Origin: JADJLQ01 sp038251405 | GTDB lineage: Bacteria > Bacteroidota > Bacteroidia > Chitinophagales > Saprospiraceae | Direction of reading: 5' to 3' | DNA: 64,000 bases | NCBI GenBank assembly: GCA_038251405.1 | Contig: JBBSBH010000006.1 | Span: forward strand, 109,959-173,958 | In this document: positions 1 to 7,802 of the stretch, in pieces | How positions within the stretch are numbered: the first letter of the stretch is position 1 | How the letters are laid out: every line of letters starts with the position of its first letter | The notes under the pieces: model-generated | Seen by the model: the letters and a program-made list of their open reading frames with translations, nothing else | Database searches by the model: none | Told to the model about the DNA's origin: nothing | Translations under genes and position numbers: made by a program

Positions 1-373
1 AAAACCGGTAATGGCTGAACGGTTCAAACCATCCTATGCCATAATTATTAAACCCATCAATAAATAAATGAAGAAAGACTTCAACGCTGAAAAAGAGTAT
101 CCATTTCCTGAAACGAATGTTGTGAGGATAGTGAATTTTATCGGCCGCTAAAGCCAGAACAGGTACTATGAGCAATCCAAATAAAAGGGAATGCGTGAAG
201 CCCCGGTGTGCCAGCAATTCTTCGGATGTATTGAGCCAGGCACCTGCAATAAAATCAATGTCAGGAATACTTTGAGCCAGGGCACCCCATACCATAGCCT
301 TTTTTCCAAAACCTTTCTCAAAGAAAGCCTCTCCAATGCAGGCACCTAGTGCTATATGAGTGATGGAATCCAT
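1..373 (-). CDS. YdjM/DUF457-type membrane metal-dependent hydrolase, 3' part outside window
   Basis: Only about the first 124 codons are present; the gene runs off the left edge. The reverse-complement frame starts MDSITHIALGACIGEA and carries PDID (residues 37-40), HRGFTHS (56-62) and LHLFID (101-106). This His/Asp pattern with hydrophobic segments is typical of the YdjM/DUF457 family of inner-membrane predicted metal-dependent hydrolases; the physiological substrate of the family is not settled. The ATG shares its A with the last base of the TAA stop of the upstream gene (TAATG), so translation is probably coupled to the small membrane protein at 373-708. The family call is confident, the biochemical role is not. 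Confidence 0.8.
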   Translation of the reverse strand, partial: MDSITHIALGACIGEAFFEKGFGKKAMVWGALAQSIPDIDFIAGAWLNTSEELLAHRGFTHSLLFGLLIVPVLALAADKIHYPHNIRFRKWILFFSVEVFLHLFIDGFNNYGIGWFEPFSHYRF

Positions 374-708
374 TAATTCGTGATCAGCCTGTAAATTAAT
401 ATAATAGTAAAAATAGCGAATAAGGAAGTATAGATTTGCTTATTATATTTAGCTAACCAATTGGGTAGATAAATATCAAAATTCTCTTTTTGAGAATTGG
501 AATACCGTCTTGCCACTATAGTGAGTGGACATTTCATATTAAAGATCATCAACACCATCGCCTCCAGGAAGATTAGTCCTATTCCAATCCACACCCGTAT
601 ATCAATCTTATTAGCTATGGAAGCATAGAGCAAATAAAATATCACCATATTAAAAAACAGCCAAATTAAAGTGTGAATGACTTTGATAAATGTAAGCGGT
701 TTATGCAT
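373..708 (-). CDS. small membrane protein, unknown function
   Basis: This 111-residue protein starts MHKPLTFIKVIHTLIW and has three likely transmembrane helices (about 10-30, 38-57 and 92-109). Between helices two and three is a polar loop with KCPLT and FDIYLPNWLAKYNK, which looks conserved rather than random, but I do not recognise a named family. A role as a small inner-membrane accessory protein is inference only. Its stop codon overlaps the start of the downstream hydrolase by one base, so the two are very likely made together. Confidence 0.7.
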   Translation of the reverse strand: MHKPLTFIKVIHTLIWLFFNMVIFYLLYASIANKIDIRVWIGIGLIFLEAMVLMIFNMKCPLTIVARRYSNSQKENFDIYLPNWLAKYNKQIYTSLFAIFTIILIYRLITN

Positions 709-1068
709 TTTTACTAGTTAGCCTGATAATTTTTATTTGGGGAAATAGCAGCTGAAGAATCGCCTGATTGTTCGACTTAGCTTTTGTAGATGACCTTTCA
801 TGAGTCAGTACAGTCCAAGTGCAAAGAATGACAAGAATGATGATCAACATTTTGTCCCGATTTTTTCAAATATTTTGAACCTATTTTATCTCGTTCGCAA
901 TACTTATTAACCTTCGAACTATATGTATAAAAGTAAGTCAAGATCAAGGTACAAAAAATGATATTGCTCAGCAAAGTAAACAATATCAATCATGGATGAG
1001 AATGAGGGGTCCTATTTCTTTTTTGTAGTCTGCTAATAATGATAACATTGTAGTGTGACCGTTTATCC
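709..1068. other. intergenic region without a convincing gene
   Basis: This 360-base AT-rich stretch separates two leftward genes. A 63-codon leftward frame (798-989) begins with a hydrophobic segment (MILFTLLSNIIFCTLILTY) but continues into a low-quality, His/Cys-rich tail with no family resemblance, so I do not call it. No tRNA, strong terminator or repeat was seen here. Confidence 0.5.
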
Positions 1069-1752
1069 TTATTGATTTTTCAATGGCAAATTGTTAAATA
1101 ATACAATCTGAAATTGATTTCGATTGGAGCTTTCAAGTGTTTGGGCCATGGCCCCGGCTTCCACCCTAAAATTTTTATTTATAACGTACCCAATAGCACC
1201 ATAAAGTCGGTTTCTATCAAAAATTGAATTTTGTACATTTAGAAATATTTCATTGTAGATAGACGCATAAATGGTCTTTTCTATCATTGCTTTTTTATTT
1301 ATAGGCACATTGAATCCCAGCAAATATCGAAAACGAACTTGAAAGTCATCTGATAAAAATCTTTCTTCTAGCCTATAACGATGTTGTAAAAAAATCCTGC
1401 CAAAGTTTTGGCGGGTAATGAATTGTTGATAGATGCGGTGCTCAACAGTACCAATTTTATTATTAGAGTTTACTACATATCGTTGTGAGTTTATAAATCC
1501 ATAGCCCAGTAAAATATTATTGTTGTTTTCGGAAAGGTTGTACCCAATTCCTGTCCTTAATAATAATTGCTGTAAGTCTCCGGCAAGGTTATAGTTTCTA
1601 TACTGAACTTCATTATGCCAGATCCACTTTTCATTTATCTTTTGATTTCCAATATAGATAAACCAATTTCCAATATCAGATTTTTGGGCATGGCTGGAAT
1701 TTGTAAAGAGAAGTATCGAAGAGATATTTAATATTATATTTTTTAATTGCAT
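1069..1752 (-). CDS. DUF2490 family outer membrane protein
   Basis: The 227-residue protein begins with a signal peptide (MQLKNIILNISSILLFTNSSHAQ) and continues as alternating short strands, with the family-type features IGNWFIYIGNQKINEKWIWHNE near the N terminus and EHRIYQQF / HRYRLEERF in the middle. This is the DUF2490 pattern common in Bacteroidota: a presumed small outer membrane beta-barrel of unknown role. The length is normal for the family. It stands alone between a gene-poor stretch and the toxin-antitoxin pair. The family call is good; no function can be given. Confidence 0.8.
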   Translation of the reverse strand: MQLKNIILNISSILLFTNSSHAQKSDIGNWFIYIGNQKINEKWIWHNEVQYRNYNLAGDLQQLLLRTGIGYNLSENNNNILLGYGFINSQRYVVNSNNKIGTVEHRIYQQFITRQNFGRIFLQHRYRLEERFLSDDFQVRFRYLLGFNVPINKKAMIEKTIYASIYNEIFLNVQNSIFDRNRLYGAIGYVINKNFRVEAGAMAQTLESSNRNQFQIVLFNNLPLKNQ

Positions 1753-1818
1753 AATGTATAAAGTAGTATAAATTAATTTTCAGGAGTGGATGTAAGTGGT
1801 TAGTTGCTTAGTGGAGAG

Positions 1819-2193
1819 TTAGATGATCAAAATTTCGTAGGAGGAAAATATTTTGTCATAGCTTATAATGGGCAATTTTTCACTTAGCGCCTGGGCAATA
1901 ATCATTCTATCGAATGGGTCATAGTGATGACATGGTAAATTTAAATATTGATCCAAATGAGGTAAGGATAAATTTAAGAGTGTAAATCCATGGTCAATAA
2001 GTACTTTTTTTATATCATATTCGAAACTCAATCTACCTATTGATTTTTTTATTACTATCTCCCATAAGCTACATATACTTACATCTACCTGGTTATTGGA
2101 GTCTTCCAATAATCGTTTGTGTCTGTCCTTAATCTTATAGGGTGAGGATAACCACCAAATCAATACTTGTGTATCTATTAACACTCTATTCAT
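1819..2193 (-). CDS. PIN-domain toxin (VapC-like), Phd-partnered
   Basis: Starting at the ATG at 2193 gives a 124-residue protein beginning MNRVLIDTQVLIWWL. The acidic residues expected for a PIN-domain ribonuclease are visible: D7 in LIDTQ, the Glu of SLWEI, the Asp of HYDPFDRMIIAQA and the final Asp in SYDKIF. PIN toxins cleave RNA, commonly tRNA, and are inhibited by a co-expressed antitoxin. The longer frame back to 2244 adds residues that lie inside the antitoxin gene and lacks family resemblance, so I reject that start. The start overlaps the antitoxin by 8 bases. All catalytic residues look intact, so the toxin is probably functional. Confidence 0.88.
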   Translation of the reverse strand: MNRVLIDTQVLIWWLSSPYKIKDRHKRLLEDSNNQVDVSICSLWEIVIKKSIGRLSFEYDIKKVLIDHGFTLLNLSLPHLDQYLNLPCHHYDPFDRMIIAQALSEKLPIISYDKIFSSYEILII

Positions 2194-2437
2194 CTGGGAA
2201 TAGTTTACTATTAATAAATAATTCTTCGATTTCTTTGTCGGCATCTGCCCATTCTCCCAGGATGCTTATTTTACCTTTTAAGGTACCTGCTTTTCTTTTT
2301 GCCTTTTTTTTGATAATTGGTTTTAATGTTACAATGGGTTTATGGTTTTTTGCAATGATAATTTCCTCTCCTGCCAGCGCTTTTTGTATCAATGCCGAAA
2401 GCTGAGATTTTGCTTCATGGATATTTACTATGGTCAT
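2186..2437 (-). CDS. Phd/YefM-type antitoxin
   Basis: The 83-residue protein MTIVNIHEAKSQLSALIQKAL, followed by GEEIIIAKNHKPIVTLKPI, matches the N-terminal DNA-binding and dimerisation fold of Phd/YefM antitoxins. The basic middle (KKKAKRKAG) is followed by an acidic, aromatic-poor tail that would wrap the toxin. It is the first gene of a two-gene unit, with the toxin start nested in its last codons. An 8-base palindrome, TTAGCTAA, sits at 2451-2458, 14 bases upstream of the start, where an autoregulatory operator would be expected; that role is inferred. Confidence 0.88.
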   Translation of the reverse strand: MTIVNIHEAKSQLSALIQKALAGEEIIIAKNHKPIVTLKPIIKKKAKRKAGTLKGKISILGEWADADKEIEELFINSKLFPDE

Positions 2438-2713
2438 GATTTGAATTTGATTAGCTAAGTTAGGCTTTTTTGGTGGTAGTGGGTGAGTGAGTGGAGTGCC
2501 TTGAATTCTCGGATATACTATTTCCTTTTTGAGATTGATCTTTGCAATATGCTCTGAAATTTGCTTCCACCGTTTTGAACCCAGCCTAAAGAATATTTCT
2601 GAAGTAATGTATGGTTCTTCGCTGTTTTATGTGGGTAAAAACGTATTGAAAATTCTGAACAATAATTTAAGGTACCAGATATTCAGGATCTAGGACAGGA
2701 CTGTGCCAAAATA

Positions 2714-2774
2714 CTCCCGCCTGAATGACAAAGTCGGGCAGGGGTCGAGCCCGCCTACCAGGCCGGCAGGCAGC
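2714..2774. repeat. GC-rich palindromic island
   Basis: This short island is much more GC-rich than its surroundings and contains small inverted repeats such as GCCTACCAGGC and the palindrome GCCGGC. Similar GC-rich palindromic snippets are dispersed through many Bacteroidota genomes. Membership in a dispersed family cannot be tested within one window. Confidence 0.45.
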
Positions 2775-2869
2775 AAAATGTATATTTGAAAAGCAAATCA
2801 ATTGCCCGTGAAAATGCAATGACATGGATCTTATCCAAGAGCGAGTTTATTTTGGCACGAGTTTTTTTG

Positions 2870-2927
2870 TTACTTTTTTTGCCTGCCCTCCGGGAGTCCT
2901 CCGGGAGGCGGGCGGAAAAAAAAGTAA
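2870..2927. repeat. long imperfect hairpin with T-run/A-run shoulders
   Basis: The left arm is TTAC plus seven T and a GC-rich block (GCCTGCCCTCCGGGAG); the right arm is CTCCGGGAGGCGGGCGG, eight A and GTAA. The outer shoulders (TTACTTTTTTT against AAAAAAAGTAA) are perfectly complementary and the GC-rich core is largely complementary, with CTCCGGGAG also present as a direct repeat. It could be a bidirectional terminator or a miniature mobile/REP-like element. No neighbouring gene end explains it: the nearest gene ends are 222 and 433 bases away. Confidence 0.55.
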
Positions 2928-3148
2928 GGCGAATAATTAAGTAAGATTATTTTTAAAAATTACCCACTAATAATGGCGAAGAACCTAATGTATGATATTC
3001 GCTATACGGATACAAAGGCGTTCGAGATGTGATCAGAAAATTTAGGAGACTTACTCCAATGTCGGCTAGAAATAAGTATAATAAACCTCCAATGAATTAA
3101 GAAATCAATTGAAAGCGATTTAAATTAGGATAAAACATTTCTTGAAAT

Positions 3149-3613
3149 TTATTTAGACATAGCGGCCTCTCTAAAGTATTTCAGAGGTACCCACAACATG
3201 CCAAAACATTCTCCATCTTCTTTTCCCAGGTGCTTGTGATGTATTTTATGAGCTTTGCGTATAGCTCTGAAATAAATGGAATCTGAATTTCTAAGCCACT
3301 TAAAACGCTGATGAATAAATACATCATGCACCAGAAAATAGCAAAACCCATAAATCAGAATACCGAGGCCAATAAATGTACCTGCCTGGAAGGATGTAGT
3401 AAGACCAAAAAGAAAAAAAAGAAAACTAGGCACTGCAAATACCAGAAAAAAGCGATCGTTTTTCTCGAAAAAATGGTGATCTCTTTCTTTGGGGTCGTGA
3501 TGATCGTGGTGCCAGGCCCACAGCTCTCCATGCATCAGGTATTTATGTGCAGACCATGCTACGCCTTCCATTAAAACAAATGTTGCTAGTGTAATAAAGG
3601 CAAACAATATCAT
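3149..3613 (-). CDS. crtZ: beta-carotene hydroxylase (CrtZ type)
   Basis: The 154-residue membrane protein contains the histidine clusters of the CrtZ/fatty-acid-hydroxylase superfamily that bind a di-iron centre: HKYLMHG (about 23-29), HHDHH (35-39), HDVFIHQR (95-102) and HKIHHKH (122-128). Four hydrophobic segments lie between them. CrtZ adds hydroxyl groups to beta-ionone rings, for example making zeaxanthin from beta-carotene, at the inner membrane. It is the last gene of the crtI-crtB-SRPBCC-crtZ run and its start overlaps the preceding stop by four bases (ATGA). The length is close to the usual 155-175 residues. No lycopene cyclase, which would make its substrate, is visible in the window. 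Confidence 0.92.
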   Translation of the reverse strand: MILFAFITLATFVLMEGVAWSAHKYLMHGELWAWHHDHHDPKERDHHFFEKNDRFFLVFAVPSFLFFLFGLTTSFQAGTFIGLGILIYGFCYFLVHDVFIHQRFKWLRNSDSIYFRAIRKAHKIHHKHLGKEDGECFGMLWVPLKYFREAAMSK

Positions 3614-4068
3614 ACAAACATTGATTTTAGTACTGCTGATCTATAGGCAAAGATACTTTCTATCTTTTTATCTATGAAGAATTGATTTGCTAAATGCCCT
3701 AAATAGCCAAATGGCAATGCATAATTCAGGATATCTCTCATTTCAACTCCACCGGCTATTTCTTTAAAATGGTGCTCATGATGCCAAATTCTATAGGGTC
3801 CATTGCGCTGTTCATCTACAAAATACTCATTTGGCTTAATATAGGTAATCTCCGTGGTCCAATGCATAGGTAGATTTAACAACGGAGACACCGTATAATT
3901 AATAAACATTCCTTCATACATATTTTTATTTTTTAAATCTGTATGTATGACAAAATTCATTTCTGCCGGTGTAATCTTATTGAGATTTTCGGGATTGGAA
4001 AAAAAGTTCCAGGCTGATGTTAAAGATATTGGTAGTGTTATATTCCAGGATTTTGTATAAACTTTCAT
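3610..4068 (-). CDS. SRPBCC-fold protein in carotenoid operon
   Basis: The 152-residue protein starts MKVYTKSWNITLPISLTSAW and has the START-like/SRPBCC (polyketide cyclase/dehydrase) layout: an N-terminal strand, PENLNKITP, a central FINYTVSPLLNLPMHW strand pair, and a long C-terminal helix ending in IFAYRSAVLKSMF. It overlaps crtB upstream and crtZ downstream by four bases each, so it is tightly coupled to carotenoid synthesis. Proteins of this fold bind hydrophobic ligands; a role in handling or modifying a carotenoid intermediate is inferred from position. No catalytic residue can be assigned from sequence. Confidence 0.8.
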   Translation of the reverse strand: MKVYTKSWNITLPISLTSAWNFFSNPENLNKITPAEMNFVIHTDLKNKNMYEGMFINYTVSPLLNLPMHWTTEITYIKPNEYFVDEQRNGPYRIWHHEHHFKEIAGGVEMRDILNYALPFGYLGHLANQFFIDKKIESIFAYRSAVLKSMFV

Positions 4069-4910
4069 TTTACTTGGTTGAGTTTGATTCTTATGCCTGC
4101 GTAGAAAAGCAAGAGCAATTTGATGAAATTATTTATTCTTATCCGGGTTTCCAATATTCTACTGCTGGGTGTGCGACTTATTTTAATTAATAATGCTTTA
4201 TAATAGACATACGCTGCATATACCCCAAATTTGCAACAGGAAGGCAGCATGCAAATGCCTTCGCGAGCAATTTTAAAGTCTGACCTTATCTCTTCCAGTA
4301 TTTCTGTTTTCACCCTTTCATCAAACGTATCATTACATTGCCATTGAGGGAAATATCTTCTTCCCAATCCGATGCTATCAGCTTTCAGGTCGCGTAAAAA
4401 ATTTATTTTCTGAAAGGCAGCACCTAATTTTCTGGCATATGGCGCCAGTTCATTATATTTTACTTTATCTCCTTTTAAGAAAATCTGCAAACACATCAAT
4501 CCCACCACTTCGGCAGACCCTACAATATATTCTTCATAGGCTTTCCTGGAATAGATATTGAATTCTAAATCCATTTTCATACTCTTCAAAAATGCATCTA
4601 TTAGTGATTTATCAACATCATATTTATTTATGGTTTTTTGAAATTGATGCAATACCGGATTGACGCTTATTTTTCTATCAATAGCCTGGTAGGTCTGTAA
4701 TATGAATTCATCCAGCAGGGTTGCTTTGTCATAATCATGAAAGGTGTCCACTATTTCATCTGCAATACGTACATAGGCATATACGGCATAGATGTCTGCT
4801 TTGATATCATTGCTAAGTAAAAAAATGCCCATTGAAAATGAAGTACTGTAGGCTTGGGTAAGCCGCTTACTGAATCGTTGAGTTATATGATCATACAGAT
4901 TTACACTCAT
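4065..4910 (-). CDS. crtB: phytoene synthase
   Basis: The 281-residue protein has both aspartate-rich motifs of squalene/phytoene synthases: RIADEIVDTFHDY near residues 48-60 and LRDLKADSIGLGRRYFP near 173-189. These bind Mg-diphosphate during head-to-head condensation of two geranylgeranyl diphosphates to phytoene. The N-terminal KRLTQAYSTSFSMG is also typical. It begins two bases after the crtI stop and ends overlapping the SRPBCC gene, so the four genes form one transcriptional unit. Length is normal for the family. Confidence 0.95.
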   Translation of the reverse strand: MSVNLYDHITQRFSKRLTQAYSTSFSMGIFLLSNDIKADIYAVYAYVRIADEIVDTFHDYDKATLLDEFILQTYQAIDRKISVNPVLHQFQKTINKYDVDKSLIDAFLKSMKMDLEFNIYSRKAYEEYIVGSAEVVGLMCLQIFLKGDKVKYNELAPYARKLGAAFQKINFLRDLKADSIGLGRRYFPQWQCNDTFDERVKTEILEEIRSDFKIAREGICMLPSCCKFGVYAAYVYYKALLIKISRTPSSRILETRIRINNFIKLLLLFYAGIRIKLNQVK

Positions 4911-4912
4911 TC

Positions 4913-6385
4913 CTAAAAATTATTTTTTATATAGTTAGCAACTATTTCTCCACTGATGATAGCTGGTGGCAGACCTGGTCCCGGAACAGTCAATTGCCCG
5001 CAATAAAATAAGTTTTTCAATTTCTTACTTCTTATCGGAGGTCTTAATGGACCAGTTTGCATTAAAGTATTGGCCAGGCCATACGCATTGCCTTTAAATG
5101 AATGATAGTCTGATATAAAATTTCTTTGGGCATAAGACTCTTGGAAGATAAGGTGATTTTTACAAACTATACCAGTGTGTTTCTGAAGCCGGTGTAATAC
5201 TATGTCCAGGTATTTAGCTTTGATATCATCAGTATCTACAAGCTCGGTCGACACAGGAATGAGTACAACCATATTGTGCTGACCGGCTGGAGCACTTTGA
5301 GGATCGGAAAGGCTACTTGAGTTCGTGTAAAACAAAGGAATATCAGGCCAGCCCGGCGTGTCATATATTTGGGCAGCATGCTCATCAAATGGGGCATCAA
5401 AAAATAAAGTATGATGTTCCAGGTTGGGAATAATGGTATCAAAACCTAAAAAATAGAGTAGGGCAGAAGGTGCAAGTACTTTTTTGGTCCAATAGTTTTC
5501 CGGCAAGCTTCTATCTTTCTCAGCAAGTAATTTAGTCTCTATATGATGGTAATCACCAGCTCCAACTACTAGATCAAATTCAAGATTTGATTTTCCTTTT
5601 ATTAATAGGGCAAGCCGATCATGCTCTAGTGATTGTATGGAATTTATTTCTGAATTAAAATGATACTCAACTCCCTGCTCAATTCCTACCTGGTAGATAG
5701 CTTTTGATACCTCGTACATACCTCCCATTGGATACCATGTACCCAATACCAGGTCCGCATAATTCATCATACTATATAATGCCGGAGTGTCTTTTGGTTT
5801 TGCCCCCAAAAACAGGATGGGAAATTCCAGAAGTTGAATAAGGATTGGGTGATTAAAATACTTTTTTATATGCTTTGAAATAGAAGTGAACATGTCCAAC
5901 TTAACAGCTTCTTTAATTAATCTCCAATCAAGATATTCAGCAAATGATAATGAAGGTAAGTAAACAAAATCTCCCATCCCCACATCATATTTTACTTTAG
6001 CTTCTTGTAAAAACAATTCTAGTTTTTGTCCTGCCCCGGCTTCAATGGATTCAAATAATGATTTGCATGCATCTAAATCGGAAGGCAATGAACTAGGACT
6101 ATGATCATTCCAAAAAACTTTATATGATGGATTTAGTCGGGAAAGTGAATAGTAATCCGAACTAGACTTGCCAAAGTGATTAAAAAATCTTTCAAATATA
6201 TCAGGCATCCAATAAAAACTGGGGCCCTTGTCAAATTTGAAACCATTTTTTTCCAACAAACATGCCCTGCCTCCTGGAGTGCTATTCTTTTCAAATACAG
6301 ATACCTGATATCCATATTTTGAAAGTAATGCAGCGGCGGTCATCCCTGCATATCCGGCTCCGATGACAGCTATCTTTTTTGTCAC
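4913..6385 (-). CDS. crtI: phytoene desaturase
   Basis: The 490-residue flavoprotein begins with an FAD-binding motif (IAVIGAGYAGMTAAALLSKYG) and ends with the CrtI-family signature LFYCGQLTVPGPGLPPAI followed by SGEIVANYI. It introduces double bases of conjugation into phytoene to give lycopene or a related product at the membrane. The start is GTG at 6385 (GTG ACA AAA AAG); no ATG in frame precedes the Rossmann motif. It is first of the tightly spaced carotenoid genes and lies 41 bases after purB on the same strand. Desaturase versus diapo-type or ketolase specificity cannot be read from sequence, but the CrtB and CrtZ partners favour C40 phytoene. Confidence 0.93.
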   Translation of the reverse strand: MTKKIAVIGAGYAGMTAAALLSKYGYQVSVFEKNSTPGGRACLLEKNGFKFDKGPSFYWMPDIFERFFNHFGKSSSDYYSLSRLNPSYKVFWNDHSPSSLPSDLDACKSLFESIEAGAGQKLELFLQEAKVKYDVGMGDFVYLPSLSFAEYLDWRLIKEAVKLDMFTSISKHIKKYFNHPILIQLLEFPILFLGAKPKDTPALYSMMNYADLVLGTWYPMGGMYEVSKAIYQVGIEQGVEYHFNSEINSIQSLEHDRLALLIKGKSNLEFDLVVGAGDYHHIETKLLAEKDRSLPENYWTKKVLAPSALLYFLGFDTIIPNLEHHTLFFDAPFDEHAAQIYDTPGWPDIPLFYTNSSSLSDPQSAPAGQHNMVVLIPVSTELVDTDDIKAKYLDIVLHRLQKHTGIVCKNHLIFQESYAQRNFISDYHSFKGNAYGLANTLMQTGPLRPPIRSKKLKNLFYCGQLTVPGPGLPPAIISGEIVANYIKNNF

Positions 6386-6426
6386 TTTTTATTAACAAGA
6401 ATTAATAAAAAATGTTTAATACAAAA

Positions 6427-7764
6427 TTAAAGTTTGGGTATTTGACCAATATAATTTTGAGGAGTAATAGATAATAGGTTCTGCTTGATCGTGTCGCTAA
6501 TCGGTAAAGCTTGTATAAAATTTTGAATATCAACCTTTTTTATCTCAGATTTACCTCTTGTAAGGTCTTTTAGCAATTCATATGAATTTTTTATTCCTTC
6601 CTTTCGTAAAACGGTTTGAATGGCTTCAGCCACCACTGTCCAATTTGCTTCCAGGCTTAAATTCAGGGCCTCTTTATTAATATCAATTTTGTTTAACCCT
6701 TTTAATAATGAATGAACGGCAATCAGGGTATGTGCGATTGGCACTCCTAAATTTCTAAGTACCGTACTATCGGTAAGATCTCTTTGCAACCTGGATATAG
6801 GTAGTTTTAATGCTAAATGATCAAAGAGAGCATTTGCCAGGCCAAGATTTCCTTCAGCATTTTCAAAATCGATGGGATTCACTTTGTGAGGCATTGCAGA
6901 TGATCCCACTTCATTGGCTACCACTTTCTGATTGATAAAATGCATGGAAATATACATCCAGATGTCACGGCATAAGTTTATGAGGATGGAATTGATCCTG
7001 ATCCAGCCATGGCAATAGGCAGCCAGATAATCATAAGGCTCTATTTGTGTAGTCCAGGAGATTCTTTGCAAACCTAACGAACAGACAAATTGGTTGCCAA
7101 ACTCGTGCCAGTCAATACCTGGATATGCAATATGATGGGCATTAAAATTACCTGTCGCCCCTCCAAATTTTGCCGTTATAGGTATATCTTTTAAAATTTG
7201 ATATTGGCCTCTAAGCCGTTCTACAAATACTTTTATTTCTTTGCCCATCGTAGTTGGACTGGCTGGTTGCCCATGGGTATGAGCTAATAGAGGCTCGTGC
7301 ATCCAGGCAATCGCTTTTTCATTTAATTCAAAAATCAATTTTTCAAGAGATGGAAAAAGTACTTCTGTACTCGCCTGCAGCAGAGCTAACGGCTGTGCTG
7401 TATTATTAATATCCTGAGAGGTCAACCCAAAATGGATAAATTCCCTATATTTTTCCAAGGGACCATCTTCTAGCTTTTCTTTTATAAAATACTCAATAGC
7501 TTTTACATCATGATTAGTAATAGATTCTATATCCTTTATTTTTTGAGCATCTTTTTCAGAAAAATTATTAAAAATGGACTCCAGTATTGTAAAGTGATCA
7601 AGGGATCCTTTTAGCTCCGGCAATTCCATTTTGCATAAAGCCTCGAAATATTTAATCTCAATAAATACTCTATACCTGATCAAGGCATACTCTGAGAAAT
7701 AATCTGCCAATGGCAATGTGGTCTTGGCGTAGCGCCCATCTATAGGAGAGATAGCTTTTAGCAT
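6427..7764 (-). CDS. purB: adenylosuccinate lyase
   Basis: The 445-residue protein begins MLKAISPIDGRYAKTTLPLA and carries the fumarase/aspartase superfamily signature GSSAMPHKVNPIDFENAEGN near residue 290, in the longer form found in E. coli-type PurB. SQDINNTAQPL and HTHGQPASPTTMGKE are the other conserved active-site loops. It makes AICAR and AMP in purine synthesis by eliminating fumarate. It lies 38 bases after ppk1 and 41 before crtI on the same strand, so read-through into the carotenoid genes is possible. Nothing looks damaged. Confidence 0.96.
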   Translation of the reverse strand: MLKAISPIDGRYAKTTLPLADYFSEYALIRYRVFIEIKYFEALCKMELPELKGSLDHFTILESIFNNFSEKDAQKIKDIESITNHDVKAIEYFIKEKLEDGPLEKYREFIHFGLTSQDINNTAQPLALLQASTEVLFPSLEKLIFELNEKAIAWMHEPLLAHTHGQPASPTTMGKEIKVFVERLRGQYQILKDIPITAKFGGATGNFNAHHIAYPGIDWHEFGNQFVCSLGLQRISWTTQIEPYDYLAAYCHGWIRINSILINLCRDIWMYISMHFINQKVVANEVGSSAMPHKVNPIDFENAEGNLGLANALFDHLALKLPISRLQRDLTDSTVLRNLGVPIAHTLIAVHSLLKGLNKIDINKEALNLSLEANWTVVAEAIQTVLRKEGIKNSYELLKDLTRGKSEIKKVDIQNFIQALPISDTIKQNLLSITPQNYIGQIPKL

Positions 7765-7802
7765 ATATGGTGAGTAAAGGTACTAAAAAGCCTAAGTTCA
7801 AT

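Larger units (their letters stand above)
2438..3148. other. gene-poor 711-base region with GC-rich repeats
   Basis: No supported gene lies here. On the reverse strand 2450-2620 is open and in frame with the antitoxin, but it has no start codon and is closed upstream by TAA, so I treat it as chance or a fossil. The stretch contains two GC-rich islands (2714-2774 and 2881-2915) that contrast sharply with the AT-rich background; they are listed separately. It separates the toxin-antitoxin pair from the carotenoid genes and may mark a junction of accessory and core DNA. Confidence 0.6.

Noticed and set aside
798..989. Leftward 63-codon frame with a hydrophobic start
   Set aside because: No family resemblance, poor C-terminal composition, and an isolated position; likely chance in AT-rich DNA.
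2194..2244. Longer start for the PIN toxin
   Set aside because: The extension lies inside the antitoxin gene and lacks PIN-family similarity; the nested ATG at 2193 gives the canonical start.
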